The notes under the pieces were generated by a model. It saw nothing but the letters and a program-made list of their open reading frames with translations, searched no databases and was not told where the DNA came from. Below are positions 9,873 through 18,614 of a stretch of 64,000 bases of DNA, piece by piece. Position numbers and translations under genes: made by a program. Position 1 is the first letter of the stretch. Every line of letters starts with the position of its first letter. This stretch comes from CAWBVG01 sp963792175 (GTDB lineage Bacteria; Acidobacteriota; Vicinamibacteria; Vicinamibacterales; CAVVIG01), in contig CAWBVG010000040.1 in NCBI GenBank assembly GCA_963792175.1, forward strand, positions 57,522 through 121,521, given 5' to 3'.

Positions 9873-10215
9873 CAGGCCTCAACACCCGATTGATCGCCTT
9901 GACGATTTCGTCCCAGCGGTTCGTCTGCTCCGTCAGCTGCTTGCGCCCTGCGGGAGTGAGGCGGTAGTAGCGCGCGCGGCGGTTGTTCTCGGATGTGCCC
10001 CAGAACGACGAAATCCAGCCGCGATCCTCGATGCGATGCAGGGCCGGATAGAGCGATCCATGCTCCACCTGGAGCACGTCCTCCGACCGGTGCTCGATGG
10101 CGTAGGCGATGGTGTGGCCGTGCGCCGGTCCGAGCGCGAGCGTTTTGAGGATCAACAGGTCGAGCGTCCCCTGGAGCAATTCGCCCTGAATAGGCGCATT
10201 TCCGCGTTTCGGCAT
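9868..10215 (-). CDS. PadR family transcriptional regulator
   Basis: Winged-helix repressor that binds DNA as a dimer and usually controls adjacent transport genes. From the ATG at 10215 the protein is 115 residues. It opens with QGELLQGTLDLLILKTLALGPAHG, followed by the wing region VEHGSLYPALHRIEDRGWI and the YYRLTPAGRKQL strand that defines PadR. A PadR gene directly before duplicated MacB-like permeases is a recurring arrangement in Acidobacteriota, so it probably regulates the permease pair. A TATGAT box 9 nt before the ATG suggests a leaderless transcript. Confidence 0.92.
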   Translation of the reverse strand: MPKRGNAPIQGELLQGTLDLLILKTLALGPAHGHTIAYAIEHRSEDVLQVEHGSLYPALHRIEDRGWISSFWGTSENNRRARYYRLTPAGRKQLTEQTNRWDEIVKAINRVLRPA

Positions 10216-10333
10216 GGCCAGGCCATCATACTCCACAAGATCATCTACCGGAGGGCTTAGACGGCCGGCCTGGCGGTTTGGTTCGCAAGCTGGACAGCGC
10301 GGCCTTTGCGGCCTTGGCGTGCCTTCGTTCGAT

Positions 10334-11338
10334 CTAGCGTCCGGCGAAGAACGACGGCAAGGCGAGGTCGCGCATCGTGTGGAGGCCGGGCGGCGCATTC
10401 AACACGTGCGGAATGGAGTTGACCACAATCGACGCGGTCGCCACGTCGCCGTGGATGCCGCCGGAGATTTTCATCGACAGGCTTGGCGACCCTTCGACGT
10501 CAACCGAGTCGTAGGTTTCGGGCGACCCGAGGTACGCCTCCATGTGCAGCTTGATGACCGGCTCCTTCTTCCGGTAGCCGATGCCATCCTGGATGATGCC
10601 GCACACGTAACCGGGATCGACCGCCAGGTACTCGCTCGAGATCGTCACGGCCGCGATCTTCGGCTGAATGTCGTCGGTAATCCGATCCAGCGTCCAGCCG
10701 AGCGCGTCGGCGATCATCGCGATCGATTCGGTCAGGCCGACGTGCCGCACGCTGCCATCGTCCACTTTCTTCTGAAACTGTTCGGTGGTGAGACCGGCGC
10801 CGATCTTCTGCTGGAACGGCAGGCGGCGAATGCGGGCGTCCTGGATCCGGTTCACGACGACACGATCGACGCGTTCGCAGACGGCGGTCAGCGCGATCGG
10901 CAGCGCGTCCATCGCGAAGCCCGGGTTGACGCCGGTCCCCAGCACGCCGACTTTCGCCTTCTTCGCCATCGCATGAATCTGCCGCGCCAGGCGGATGTGT
11001 GTGTAGCCCGGATACGACAACTCCTCGGTGGTCGACACGATCGCGGTCTTCGACTTGAGAATCGTCTCGATTTGCGGCATCACCTTCTTGATCGACGAGC
11101 TCGTGCACAGCACGACGACGTCGGCCTTCGCCGCCTTCAATGCTCTCGCCGCATCGTCCCACACCTTGACGCCGATGCGCTTCGGGAGTCCGACGACGTC
11201 GCCCAGATCGCGGCCCACCTTGGTTGGATCGATGTCGATGGCGCCGACGATTTTGAATCCGGGTCGCACCGCCACCTGTTTGACGATGGCCGCGCCGATC
11301 GGGCCGAGCCCGAAATGCATCACGCGAATGTTGGGCAT
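10334..11338 (-). CDS. DapB-like NAD(P)-dependent dehydrogenase (2,4-diaminopentanoate dehydrogenase type)
   Basis: Predicted NAD(P)-dependent amine or amino acid dehydrogenase of 334 residues. The Rossmann fold is clear at the N-terminus (RVMHFGLGPIGAAIVKQV, then IVGAIDIDPTKVGRDLG). GTGVNPGFAMDALP near residue 140 and the C-terminal half resemble 2,4-diaminopentanoate dehydrogenase and related DapB-like proteins rather than true dihydrodipicolinate reductase. The substrate cannot be read from the sequence. The frame is intact. It is divergent from the FkbM gene, and TATAAT lies 9 nt before the start codon with no ribosome binding site. Confidence 0.75.
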   Translation of the reverse strand: MPNIRVMHFGLGPIGAAIVKQVAVRPGFKIVGAIDIDPTKVGRDLGDVVGLPKRIGVKVWDDAARALKAAKADVVVLCTSSSIKKVMPQIETILKSKTAIVSTTEELSYPGYTHIRLARQIHAMAKKAKVGVLGTGVNPGFAMDALPIALTAVCERVDRVVVNRIQDARIRRLPFQQKIGAGLTTEQFQKKVDDGSVRHVGLTESIAMIADALGWTLDRITDDIQPKIAAVTISSEYLAVDPGYVCGIIQDGIGYRKKEPVIKLHMEAYLGSPETYDSVDVEGSPSLSMKISGGIHGDVATASIVVNSIPHVLNAPPGLHTMRDLALPSFFAGR

Positions 11339-11347
11339 AACCTGCGG

Positions 11348-11385
11348 ATTATACGCGTAAAGCGCCGCGCCACATCTGGTACGAT
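11348..11385. promoter_or_regulatory. Divergent -10 boxes for the DapB-like and FkbM genes
   Basis: On the minus strand TATAAT (11353-11348) lies 9 nt from the ATG at 11338. On the plus strand TACGAT (11380-11385) lies 9 nt from the ATG at 11395. Both genes would be leaderless. The whole intergenic gap is only 56 nt. Confidence 0.45.
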
Positions 11386-11394
11386 CCGCCGTTC

Positions 11395-12357
11395 ATGTCG
11401 GATCATCCCGGCGGCCTCACGCGCGATCACGTCGTCTGGGCGTACCGCCTGCTTCTCGATCGCGATCCGGAAAGCGAGGACGCGATCGGTCCCAAACTCG
11501 CGGGCTCGCGCGACACCAGGGACCTCCGCAGACATCTGATGACCTCGGCCGAGTTCCAGGAGAAGAATCGCGACTACGCGCACAGCAACGACCGGACGAT
11601 CGTGATCAAGGAGCTCGACAGCGGCGTGCGATTGTTCGTCGACCTCTCCGACCACGTCATCGGCCTCAGCATCGTTCGCGGCCGCTACGAGCCGGACGAA
11701 GTGCGACTGGCGCGTGGAGTTCTGAGACCCGGCGATACCGCGATCGATGTCGGGGCTCACATCGGCTTTTTCACCATGCAGATGGCCGCCGCCGTGGGCG
11801 CCGCGGGACGCGTCTACGCGTTCGAACCGTTCGATGCCAATGCCGATCTCCTGGAGAAGTCGTTACACGAGAACCGCTTCGACGATCGGGTGGTCTTTCG
11901 CCGGGCCGCGGTCGGTGCGGTGGCCGGAACGGCGACTCTGACATTCCCGGCAGAGACGCTGAACTCGGGCGGCGCCTACCTGCTGCGCGACGGCGGTGCG
12001 CCGCTCGCGGGACATCAGATGAAAGGCGTGCCGGTCGTTGCGCTCGACGGCCTGGATCTCCGACGGCCCGTGCGGTTCATCAAGATGGATGTCGAAGGCG
12101 CGGAGCCGCAGGTGATACGCGGCGCTGAAGCCATCCTTCGAGAAGATCGTCCTGTGATTCTTTCCGAGTTGCATCCCGCGCAGCTGGAACGCGCGTCGGG
12201 CGCGACGGTCGACGAGTTTCTCGGCCAGGATGCGTGCGCTCGGCTATCGCGCGCAGACGCTCGACGGCACGCCGCTCGATGCCGAGCGCACTGAGATCAT
12301 GTCAGTCCTGTTCGTTCGCGTGACCTTCTCCCACGCAACAGACGCTCGATGCCGATG
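11395..12357 (+). CDS. FkbM family methyltransferase with N-terminal DUF4214-like region
   Basis: SAM-dependent methyltransferase, often acting on sugars of surface polysaccharides. An N-terminal segment of about 60 residues (VVWAYRLLLDRDPESEDA, MTSAEFQEKN) resembles the DUF4214 or phycobilisome-linker-like module found on glycan enzymes. The methyltransferase core has the SAM motif TAIDVGAHIGFFT, then VYAFEPF and FIKMDVEGAEPQVI. A one-base insertion near 12228 breaks the frame; in the corrected frame the protein ends MSVLFVRVTFSHATDARCR at 12357. It overlaps the convergent membrane-protein gene by about 60 nt. Confidence 0.85.
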
Positions 12358-14436
12358 ACTGCGAGCACGCAGGTCACGCCAATGACGTGGACGGAAAAGC
12401 GACCCGGGTACGCGAAGCCGCGCGCCACGAACGCCGCTGAAATCGCCGCCAGGAAGAACAGCGCGGGCAGTGCCGGCACCTCACGAAGCCGCGGGACGCC
12501 CAGCACGGCGAGCGGCGCCACAACGGCGCCGAACAAGACCGGCAGCGACTTCCAGTCGAACTGCGGCGGATCGCGCACGGTGACGACCATCAGCACACTG
12601 TCGATCCACTTGGGCACGACGGCCGAGAACGGCATCCCCGGTTGCCACAGCACCATGATGTTCAGCTGCGTACCGCCAAAGACACTGAACGATCCGTTGT
12701 AGTACCAGTTTCTCCAGGCAAAGAAGACGAGGCCGAGCGCAAGGACGGCGGGCACCGCCACGAGCGTGCGCCACGCGATCATCGCCCCCGCCTTCGCCAT
12801 TGGCTTCGGCGCGGCAGGCTCCGCCTTCGCTTGGCTTCGGCGAGGCAGGCTCCGCCTTCGCCGGCCGCAGCTGGAAGAACCGGTACAGCGGCACGCGCGC
12901 CGAGAGCGCGAACAGCGTGATGCCGGCCGCCATCGGCAGGTTGTTCAGACGTGTGTAGAACGCGAGCGACGCGAGAAGACCCGCCGCCACCGCCCACAGC
13001 AGCGAGCCGCGGCGGCTCCGCAGTGCCATGAAGGCACCCAGGTAGATGAACCCAGTGGATGTGATCTCGCTGAGGCTGCCGCCAATCAATCCCCACGGCA
13101 ACCCAATCGCCACGACTGTCAGCGTCGTCACCGCCGCGAGCACGCCCCACCGGAAACCGGTTGACGGCTTCGTGAGAGCGAACGCGAGCAGCGCGACGAT
13201 CAGGTAACAGGCGCCTTCCCAGAAAAATTCGCCGATGCTCGAATCGCCAAAGACGAGATGGAGCAGGCCGCTCACCCAGCGATAGAACGGCTGGAAATAG
13301 AAATTCTTGGTGCCGCCTTCGAGCCAGTATCCCTGCATGACGATGCGGTAGCCGAAGCGCTGGTACATCCAGTAATCGTTGCCCCACGCGTACAGTCTGA
13401 AGTGTCCGATGTTGTCGGCGAACGCGACCACGATCAGGACGAGCCACGGAATGCCGACGAGGGCGAACACGCCAAAGACATTCTTGAGACGCGCAGGCAC
13501 CGGGACAAAAGCCGCCGCGATCAGGCCGGGCACACACCACCGCGCCGCCTCGACATGATTGGTGGCCGCGAGGCAGCCGAGCACCGCTGATGCCGCCGCG
13601 ATCCACGCGAGCGCAGCCGGCGAACCGATCCGCGCGAGGAGCGAGACGACCCACGCGATCAAGAGTCCGGCGACCAGCGCGGTGACGAGCCAACCCGCCC
13701 ACGGGCGGACGATCGCGTCGAACCGGGACGGCCGCTTCACCGTCGCCAGCACTCCCCGGCTGCTCCACACATCCGCGCCGTTCCAGCGCGGCTCGAAGCG
13801 CCAGCGGTCGCCGGTGAGCATCGCGTCGACCCTCACGTGGTGAACGCCAGGCGTCAGTGCCGCCGTTCGATCCATCTTCACGCCATCGACGTAGGCGGCG
13901 GCCTGCATGTCGCGGGTGAATTCGAGCTGCAGCGTCCCATCATGCGCGGAGTTGATGAATCCCGAGACGCTCATGCCGGTCCGGGCGGCCGGCGGAAGAT
14001 CGAGCGGGTCGGGCCAGCTTTCGTTGGGCGGCGGCAGGTTGAAGAACCAGACCGGAAACTCGCCGAGTCCCTTATAGGGCCGTCGGACGATCGCCGAGCA
14101 CGCCGGCTGGTCTGACAGCCAATCGGCGCGGACGTCCCAGCTGTGTGGCACGCTGCTGGTGGCATCCTTCACCAGCGGCCGCTGCGGTTCGAACCGAACG
14201 CACCAGCCATCAGGCGTGATGGTGGCCACGCCGAGTGCCTTCAAGGCGAGCAGGGCTACGACGGCGACACGCGCGAGCGGCGTGCGGAGAAAGCGTGGAT
14301 GAAACCAGAGCAGCGTCGGCAGGACGACGCCGAGGAGCACAGCGTTGGGAATCGTGTGTTCGAGCGGAAGCCCGTCGAGCAGCCCGACGGTTCGCGCGGG
14401 CCACAGCAGGGCGACGACTGCGAGCAGCCCCCACAT
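12297..14436 (-). CDS. Large polytopic membrane protein, possibly glycosyltransferase-like (frame broken by a 31-bp duplication)
   Basis: About 700 residues with roughly a dozen hydrophobic helices and a soluble domain of about 180 residues near the N-terminus (beta-rich, GMSVSGFINSAHDGTLQLEF). The overall layout, with LYAWGNDYWMYQRFGYRIV and a C-terminal helix bundle, resembles membrane glycosyltransferases of the GT-C type, but I see no certain catalytic motif. The frame breaks at a 31-bp tandem duplication (12802-12863). Deleting one unit joins LRPAKAEPAAPKP to MAKAGAMIAWRT and restores one open frame. TATAAT lies 11 nt before the ATG. Confidence 0.65.
12802..12863. repeat. 31-bp imperfect tandem duplication inside a coding region
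   Basis: Two units, 12802-12832 and 12833-12863, are 28/31 identical and begin GGCTTCGGCG. Because 31 is not a multiple of three, the extra unit shifts the reading frame of the membrane protein gene. Confidence 0.9.
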
Positions 14437-14463
14437 CGGTCGGCGAAATTATAGTGGGTGATG

Positions 14464-14469
14464 TAGCAT
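14464..14469 (+). promoter_or_regulatory. Possible -10 box of the M1 peptidase gene
   Basis: TAGCAT lies 10 nt before the ATG at 14480. A second AT-rich box (ATTATA, 14448-14453) reads as TATAAT on the other strand and serves the divergent membrane protein gene at 14436. Confidence 0.35.
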
Positions 14470-14479
14470 TTCCGCGCAG

Positions 14480-16415
14480 ATGTCCTTCATCCGGCGCGCC
14501 GTACTGGCCGCAGTGCTCAGCGCGCTGACGAGCGCCGCCGCACCCGCGGCGGTCACGGGGGTCGTCGATCCGTCGCGGTCGCCTCGCAACGCGAACTACA
14601 CCATCGCCGCCCGGCTCGATCCGGCGACCCGGACCATCACGGCGACCGAAACCATCGTCTGGCGCAACATCACCGGGCACCCCGCCAGCGAGCTGCAGTT
14701 TCACCTGTACTGGAACGCCTGGAAGAACAACCGCACGACGTTCATGCGCGAACGCGGGCTCGCCGGCGGATCACAAGGCCCGCGCGCCGCGGACGAGTTG
14801 GCGCGAATCGAGGTCACCGCCGTGAAGGCGCTGGGACGCGACCTCACCGGCGCGAAACGCTATGTCGCTTCGGACGACGACAACCCGAACGATGAAACCG
14901 TGATGCTGATCCCGCTGCCCGAAGCGATCGCGCCGGGCGCGAGCGCGACGATCGAGGTCGCGTGGACCGCTCATGTGCCGCGCCCGTTCGCCCGCACCGG
15001 CGCCATCGGCAACTTCTTCTTTATCGCGCAGTGGTTCCCCAAGCTCGGCGTCTTTCAGGACGAGGGCTGGAACTGTCACCAGTTCCATGCCGGGACCGAG
15101 TTCTTCTCGGACTTCGGGGTCTACGACGTATCGCTGACAGTCCCTGACGGCTGGATCGTCGGCGCCACCGGTGTCCAGCGCTCGCGCACCGCCAACGGCG
15201 GCGGCATGACGACGCACCGTTATTATCAGGAGGACGTGCACGATTTCGCGTGGACCACGAGTCCGGACTATCTGGAACGGACCGCCCGCTTCGAGCACGC
15301 GACGCTGCCAGCTGTCGAGATGCGCCTGCTCCTCCAGCCGGAGCACGCGGCGCAGGCCGAGCGTCACTTCGACGCGACGCGGACGACGCTCAAGTACTAC
15401 GGCGAATGGTACGGGGCGTATCCGTACGGACACGTCACGATCGTGGATCCGGCGTGGCAAAGCGGCGCCGGCGGAATGGAATATCCGACGCTATTCACCG
15501 CCGGTACGCGATGGCTTGCCCCTTCGCACGTCACGACACCGGAAGAGGTCACGGTCCACGAAGCCGGCCACCAGTTCTGGTACGGCGTCGTCGCCAACAA
15601 CGAATTCGAAGACGCCTGGCTGGACGAAGGCTTCAACCAGTTTTCGACAGCGCGAGCAGTCGCGCAGGCGTACGAGCCGAACTATCTGGCGGTGCGGTAT
15701 TTCGGCGGGTTCATTCCGTGGGTGTTCCGGGACATCGCGCTCCAGCGTGAGATCGACGGCAATGGGCTGTCCGGCTATCGGCGCAACGCGACGAGCGATC
15801 TACCGGCCACGCCGACGTATCGGTACTTTCCGGCCACGGGCGGCTTTATCACCTACAGTAAGACCGCTCTGTGGCTGAACACCATGGAGCGCTGGCTGGG
15901 ATGGCCGGCGCTGCAGAAGATCCTGGCGGCGCACTTCGCGGCGTGGCAGTTCAAGCACCCGAAGCCGCAGGACTTCTTCAACGTCGTGAACGCGACCGCG
16001 GGTCGCGATCACAGCTGGTTCTTCGATCAGGTCTACCGAAGCTCGAACACCTTCGACTATGGTGTCCAGGATCTGACGAGCACGAGCGACGACCGCGGCT
16101 ATCACACCACGGTGATTGCACGCCGGTATGGCGAAGCCATCTTCCCCGTGGACGTCGTGGTTACCTTCGAGAACGGCGAGCGCATCACGGAACGCTGGGA
16201 CGGCGTCGATCGGTGGAAGGCGTACAGCTACGATCGACCATCGGCCGCGCGGTCGGCTGCAGGTCGATCCCAATCGCGTGCTGCTGCTCGACGTGAACTA
16301 CACGAACAACTCGAAGACCCTGGAGCCGAAGACGGAGAGCGCCGCAAGGAAGTGGACGGCCGTCTGGACACTCTGGCTGGAGAACTGTCTGTTGTCGTGG
16401 GCGGCGCTGGCATGA
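14480..16415 (+). CDS. M1 family zinc metallopeptidase, secreted (one frame break near the C-terminus)
   Basis: Aminopeptidase-type gluzincin, probably periplasmic or outer-surface. A signal peptide is clear (RRAVLAAVLSALTSAAAPAAV). The N-terminal beta domain is followed by GGMEYPTLFTAG, which corresponds to the GAMEN exopeptidase loop. The zinc site HEAGHQFWYG, with the third ligand in DEGFNQF, lies near residues 355-385. The frame breaks near 16250; the corrected frame ends NCLLSWAALA with a stop at 16415. That stop overlaps the next ATG (ATGA), so the pair is translationally coupled. Without the correction the peptidase would appear fused to its neighbour. Confidence 0.88.
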
Positions 16416-17440
16416 GCGGCGGCTCTGAGGCCGGCAGCAGCCCTCTTCGGGCGATCATCGACGGGATCGGTCGCGTGAATCGCGCGCCGGCGCTGCTCGC
16501 CGGCGTGTGGGCGGTGACCGTTCTCGTCAGCCTGCCGCTCGCGCTGTCGCTGCGCGAGATGATCGCGCGTCATCTCGGCACCAGCCTGGCTGCCGATTCG
16601 GCGGCCGACAGCGTCAACTACGACTGGATGCAGGAGTTCAGCGACCAGGCCACGGGCATCGGCGTCACCTTCAAGCCCACGATCATCGGATTCGGCGCCG
16701 TTCTCGACAACCTGAGCGCCTTTGTCGATCGGACCGGTCGGCCGGCTGTGATTGTCGGCGCGGCCGCCGTCTACGTCCTGCTCTGGATTTTCCTGGCCGG
16801 CGGAATCATCGATCGCCTTGCTCGCGACCGCCCGACTCGCACGATCGGGTTCTTCTCCGCCTGTGGGGTGTTTTTCTTCCGTTTCCTGCGCCTGGCCGTG
16901 GTGCAGTTGGTCGCATACGGGCTGCTGTTCGGACTCCTGCACACGTGGCTGTTCGATCGGCTGTACCCGCGCCTGACGCACGATGTGACGGTGGAGCGCA
17001 CCGCGTTCCTCATCCGGCTGGCGATGTACGGGCTGTTCGGCGTCGCCGTGGCCGTGTGCACGGTGGTGTTCGATTACAGCAAGGTGCGCGCGGTTGTCGA
17101 GGACCGGCGCAGCGCGATCGGCGCCATCGCGGCCGCCCTCGGTTTCCTCAAGCGGCACGCGGGAGCGGCGGTCGGATTGTTCCTCCTGAACTTTGCGCTC
17201 TTCGCGGCGTCGGTTGTGCTCTACGGCCTGGTCGCGCCCGGCGCGGGACGCGCCGGACTGACGATGTGGCTGGGATTCGCGCTCGGCCAGGCGTACGTCG
17301 TGGCGCGGTTGTGGGTGAAGCTGGTGTTCTGGGCCTCAGAGACCGCGCTGTTCCAGTCGCGGCTCGCGCACGCCGGCTATGTCGCACGTCCGCTGCCGAC
17401 GTGGCCGGATTCGCCGGCCGCCGACGCGATTCAAAGTTAA
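16412..17440 (+). CDS. Polytopic membrane protein partner of the M1 peptidase, hypothetical
   Basis: Function not recognised. It has 342 residues with about six hydrophobic helices (ALLAGVWAVTVLVSLPLAL, AVIVGAAAVYVLLWIFLAGG, LAVVQLVAYGLLFGLLHTWL, LAMYGLFGVAVAVCTVVFDY, AVGLFLLNFALFAASVVLYGL and one near the end). A 100-residue loop follows the first helix. The ATG overlaps the stop of the upstream peptidase gene in an ATGA junction, implying coupled translation in equal amounts. Two-gene units like this suggest the membrane protein serves the peptidase or its substrate. Confidence 0.7.
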   Translation: MSGGSEAGSSPLRAIIDGIGRVNRAPALLAGVWAVTVLVSLPLALSLREMIARHLGTSLAADSAADSVNYDWMQEFSDQATGIGVTFKPTIIGFGAVLDNLSAFVDRTGRPAVIVGAAAVYVLLWIFLAGGIIDRLARDRPTRTIGFFSACGVFFFRFLRLAVVQLVAYGLLFGLLHTWLFDRLYPRLTHDVTVERTAFLIRLAMYGLFGVAVAVCTVVFDYSKVRAVVEDRRSAIGAIAAALGFLKRHAGAAVGLFLLNFALFAASVVLYGLVAPGAGRAGLTMWLGFALGQAYVVARLWVKLVFWASETALFQSRLAHAGYVARPLPTWPDSPAADAIQS

Positions 17441-17572
17441 AAGTTAAAAGAGAAAAGTCAAAAGTTAAAGGAAAGTCGAAAGTCAAAAGTTGACACCTGT
17501 GACGTCTCTGGTTTCAACTCTCAACTTTCATACTTTGACTTTTAACTTTTCTCTTTTAACTTTTCACTTTTT
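17433..17572. repeat. Short-period inverted repeat, AAAGTT class (convergent gap)
   Basis: The words AAAGTTAAAAG and AAAGTCAAAAG are repeated for about 60 nt, then complemented by ACTTTTAACTTTTCTC words. The element fills the gap between convergent genes, and its right end encodes the last residues (KK) and stop of the DUF1259 gene. The same class recurs at 18466-18614. Confidence 0.85.
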
Positions 17573-18463
17573 CAGCTCCGCCAACGCCGCCTTCAAGCCC
17601 GATGCGACTGCAGTCGGGTCACCTTCGCCCCAGAAGTGCATGAAGTAGAGCTCCGGCGAGCCGTGCAGCATGTGATTGTGCAGCGCGGTGACGGCGATGT
17701 CGTGCTGGCGCAGGGCACGGGCGACCTTGTTGACCTCGTCGGCGAGCATGACGAAATCGCCGGTCGCCACCACCTTCCCACCGCCTGCCGACTGGAAGTT
17801 GATGGCAGTCGCCATCCCCATGCTCGGTGGCAGCGTCACGCCCATCATTTGAATCGTCTCGGGCCGCGGCTGCGACAGCGCGAGCACGCCGTTGGTTACG
17901 GTGCCCTTCAACCCAATGGCCTGCTGAATCTGGTCCGCAGGCAAACCGTCCCCCACCCCTCCGGTCGTCAGCGGCGCCGGGGACGAACCCATCGGTGTTT
18001 TGGACTTCGACAGCGCGTCTTTCAGGCCGGCCGCCAGCGTCGCAGCGTCGCCCTTGCCCCAGAAGTGGAGGTACATGACCGACGGTGATTCGTTGATCAG
18101 GTGATTGTGCAGCGCCGTGATCTCGAAGTTGTGCTGCTGAAGCGAGGAAAGCACGGGATTGATTTCTGCGTCGGTCAGCACCAGGTCGCCGTGCGCGGCG
18201 GTGCCGTTGACGCCGAGCGACTTGAACGCCGCCCAGCTGCCGAGGGCAAAACCCGCCTTCACCTTGACGGCGCCGACGGTGACGTTGAGATCGGTCCGCG
18301 GAAACGCCACGCGGTAGACGTCGCCAGGCATCGCCGTGCCCGACTTGCCAAGCGCTTTGTCGATGGCCGCGGTGTCGAGGCCCGCCGGCTTCGGTGCCGG
18401 CGTCTGTGCGGAGAGCGTGGAGATAAGAACGACCGTGGAGATCATGCTTCGCATGATCTCCAC
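17564..18463 (-). CDS. DUF1259 tandem-domain protein (LppY/LpqO-like), secreted
   Basis: Protein of 299 residues with a signal peptide (MISTVVLISTLSAQTPA) and two copies of the DUF1259 domain. Both copies carry the same core, ITALHNHLINESPSVMYLHFWGKGD in the first and VTALHNHMLHGSPELYFMHFWGEGD in the second (split here as ALHNH and HFWG). The conserved histidines suggest metal or ligand binding, but the biochemical role of DUF1259 is not established. Candidate starts are GTG 18463, ATG 18454 and ATG 18445; all lie within a perfect 13-bp hairpin. The frame is intact. Confidence 0.85.
   Translation of the reverse strand: MEIMRSMISTVVLISTLSAQTPAPKPAGLDTAAIDKALGKSGTAMPGDVYRVAFPRTDLNVTVGAVKVKAGFALGSWAAFKSLGVNGTAAHGDLVLTDAEINPVLSSLQQHNFEITALHNHLINESPSVMYLHFWGKGDAATLAAGLKDALSKSKTPMGSSPAPLTTGGVGDGLPADQIQQAIGLKGTVTNGVLALSQPRPETIQMMGVTLPPSMGMATAINFQSAGGGKVVATGDFVMLADEVNKVARALRQHDIAVTALHNHMLHGSPELYFMHFWGEGDPTAVASGLKAALAELKK
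18435..18463 (-). promoter_or_regulatory. Perfect 13-bp hairpin over the start codons of the DUF1259 gene
   Basis: GTGGAGATCATGC (18435-18447) and GCATGATCTCCAC (18451-18463) are perfectly complementary around a 3-nt loop. All three possible start codons and the GGAG of any ribosome binding site fall within the stem, so translation could be controlled by opening this hairpin. Confidence 0.6.
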
Positions 18464-18465
18464 GT

Positions 18466-18614
18466 TAAAGGTAAAACTAAAAGTTAGAAGTTAAAAGGTA
18501 AAGTTCGAAAGTCAAAACTGAAGTTCAACTGTTCAGCTTTCAAATTTGGCCTTCAAATACGATCTTCAACTTTGGACTTTAACTTTTGCCTTTTAACTTC
18601 TAACTTTTAACTTT
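18466..18614. repeat. Short-period inverted repeat, AAAGTT class (second copy)
   Basis: The words AAAACTAAAAGTTAG and AGTTAAAAGG are followed by complementary TTTTGCCTTTTAACTTCTAA words. It lies between ftsH (end) and the DUF1259 gene (start). Confidence 0.85.

Noticed and set aside
14480..17440. A 986-residue peptidase-membrane protein fusion
   Set aside because: The frame slips near 16250; in the corrected frame the peptidase stops at 16415, overlapping a separate ATG at 16412.
17433..18614. CRISPR-like array from the AAAGTT words
   Set aside because: Units are 7-11 nt, degenerate, without unique spacers and without cas genes.
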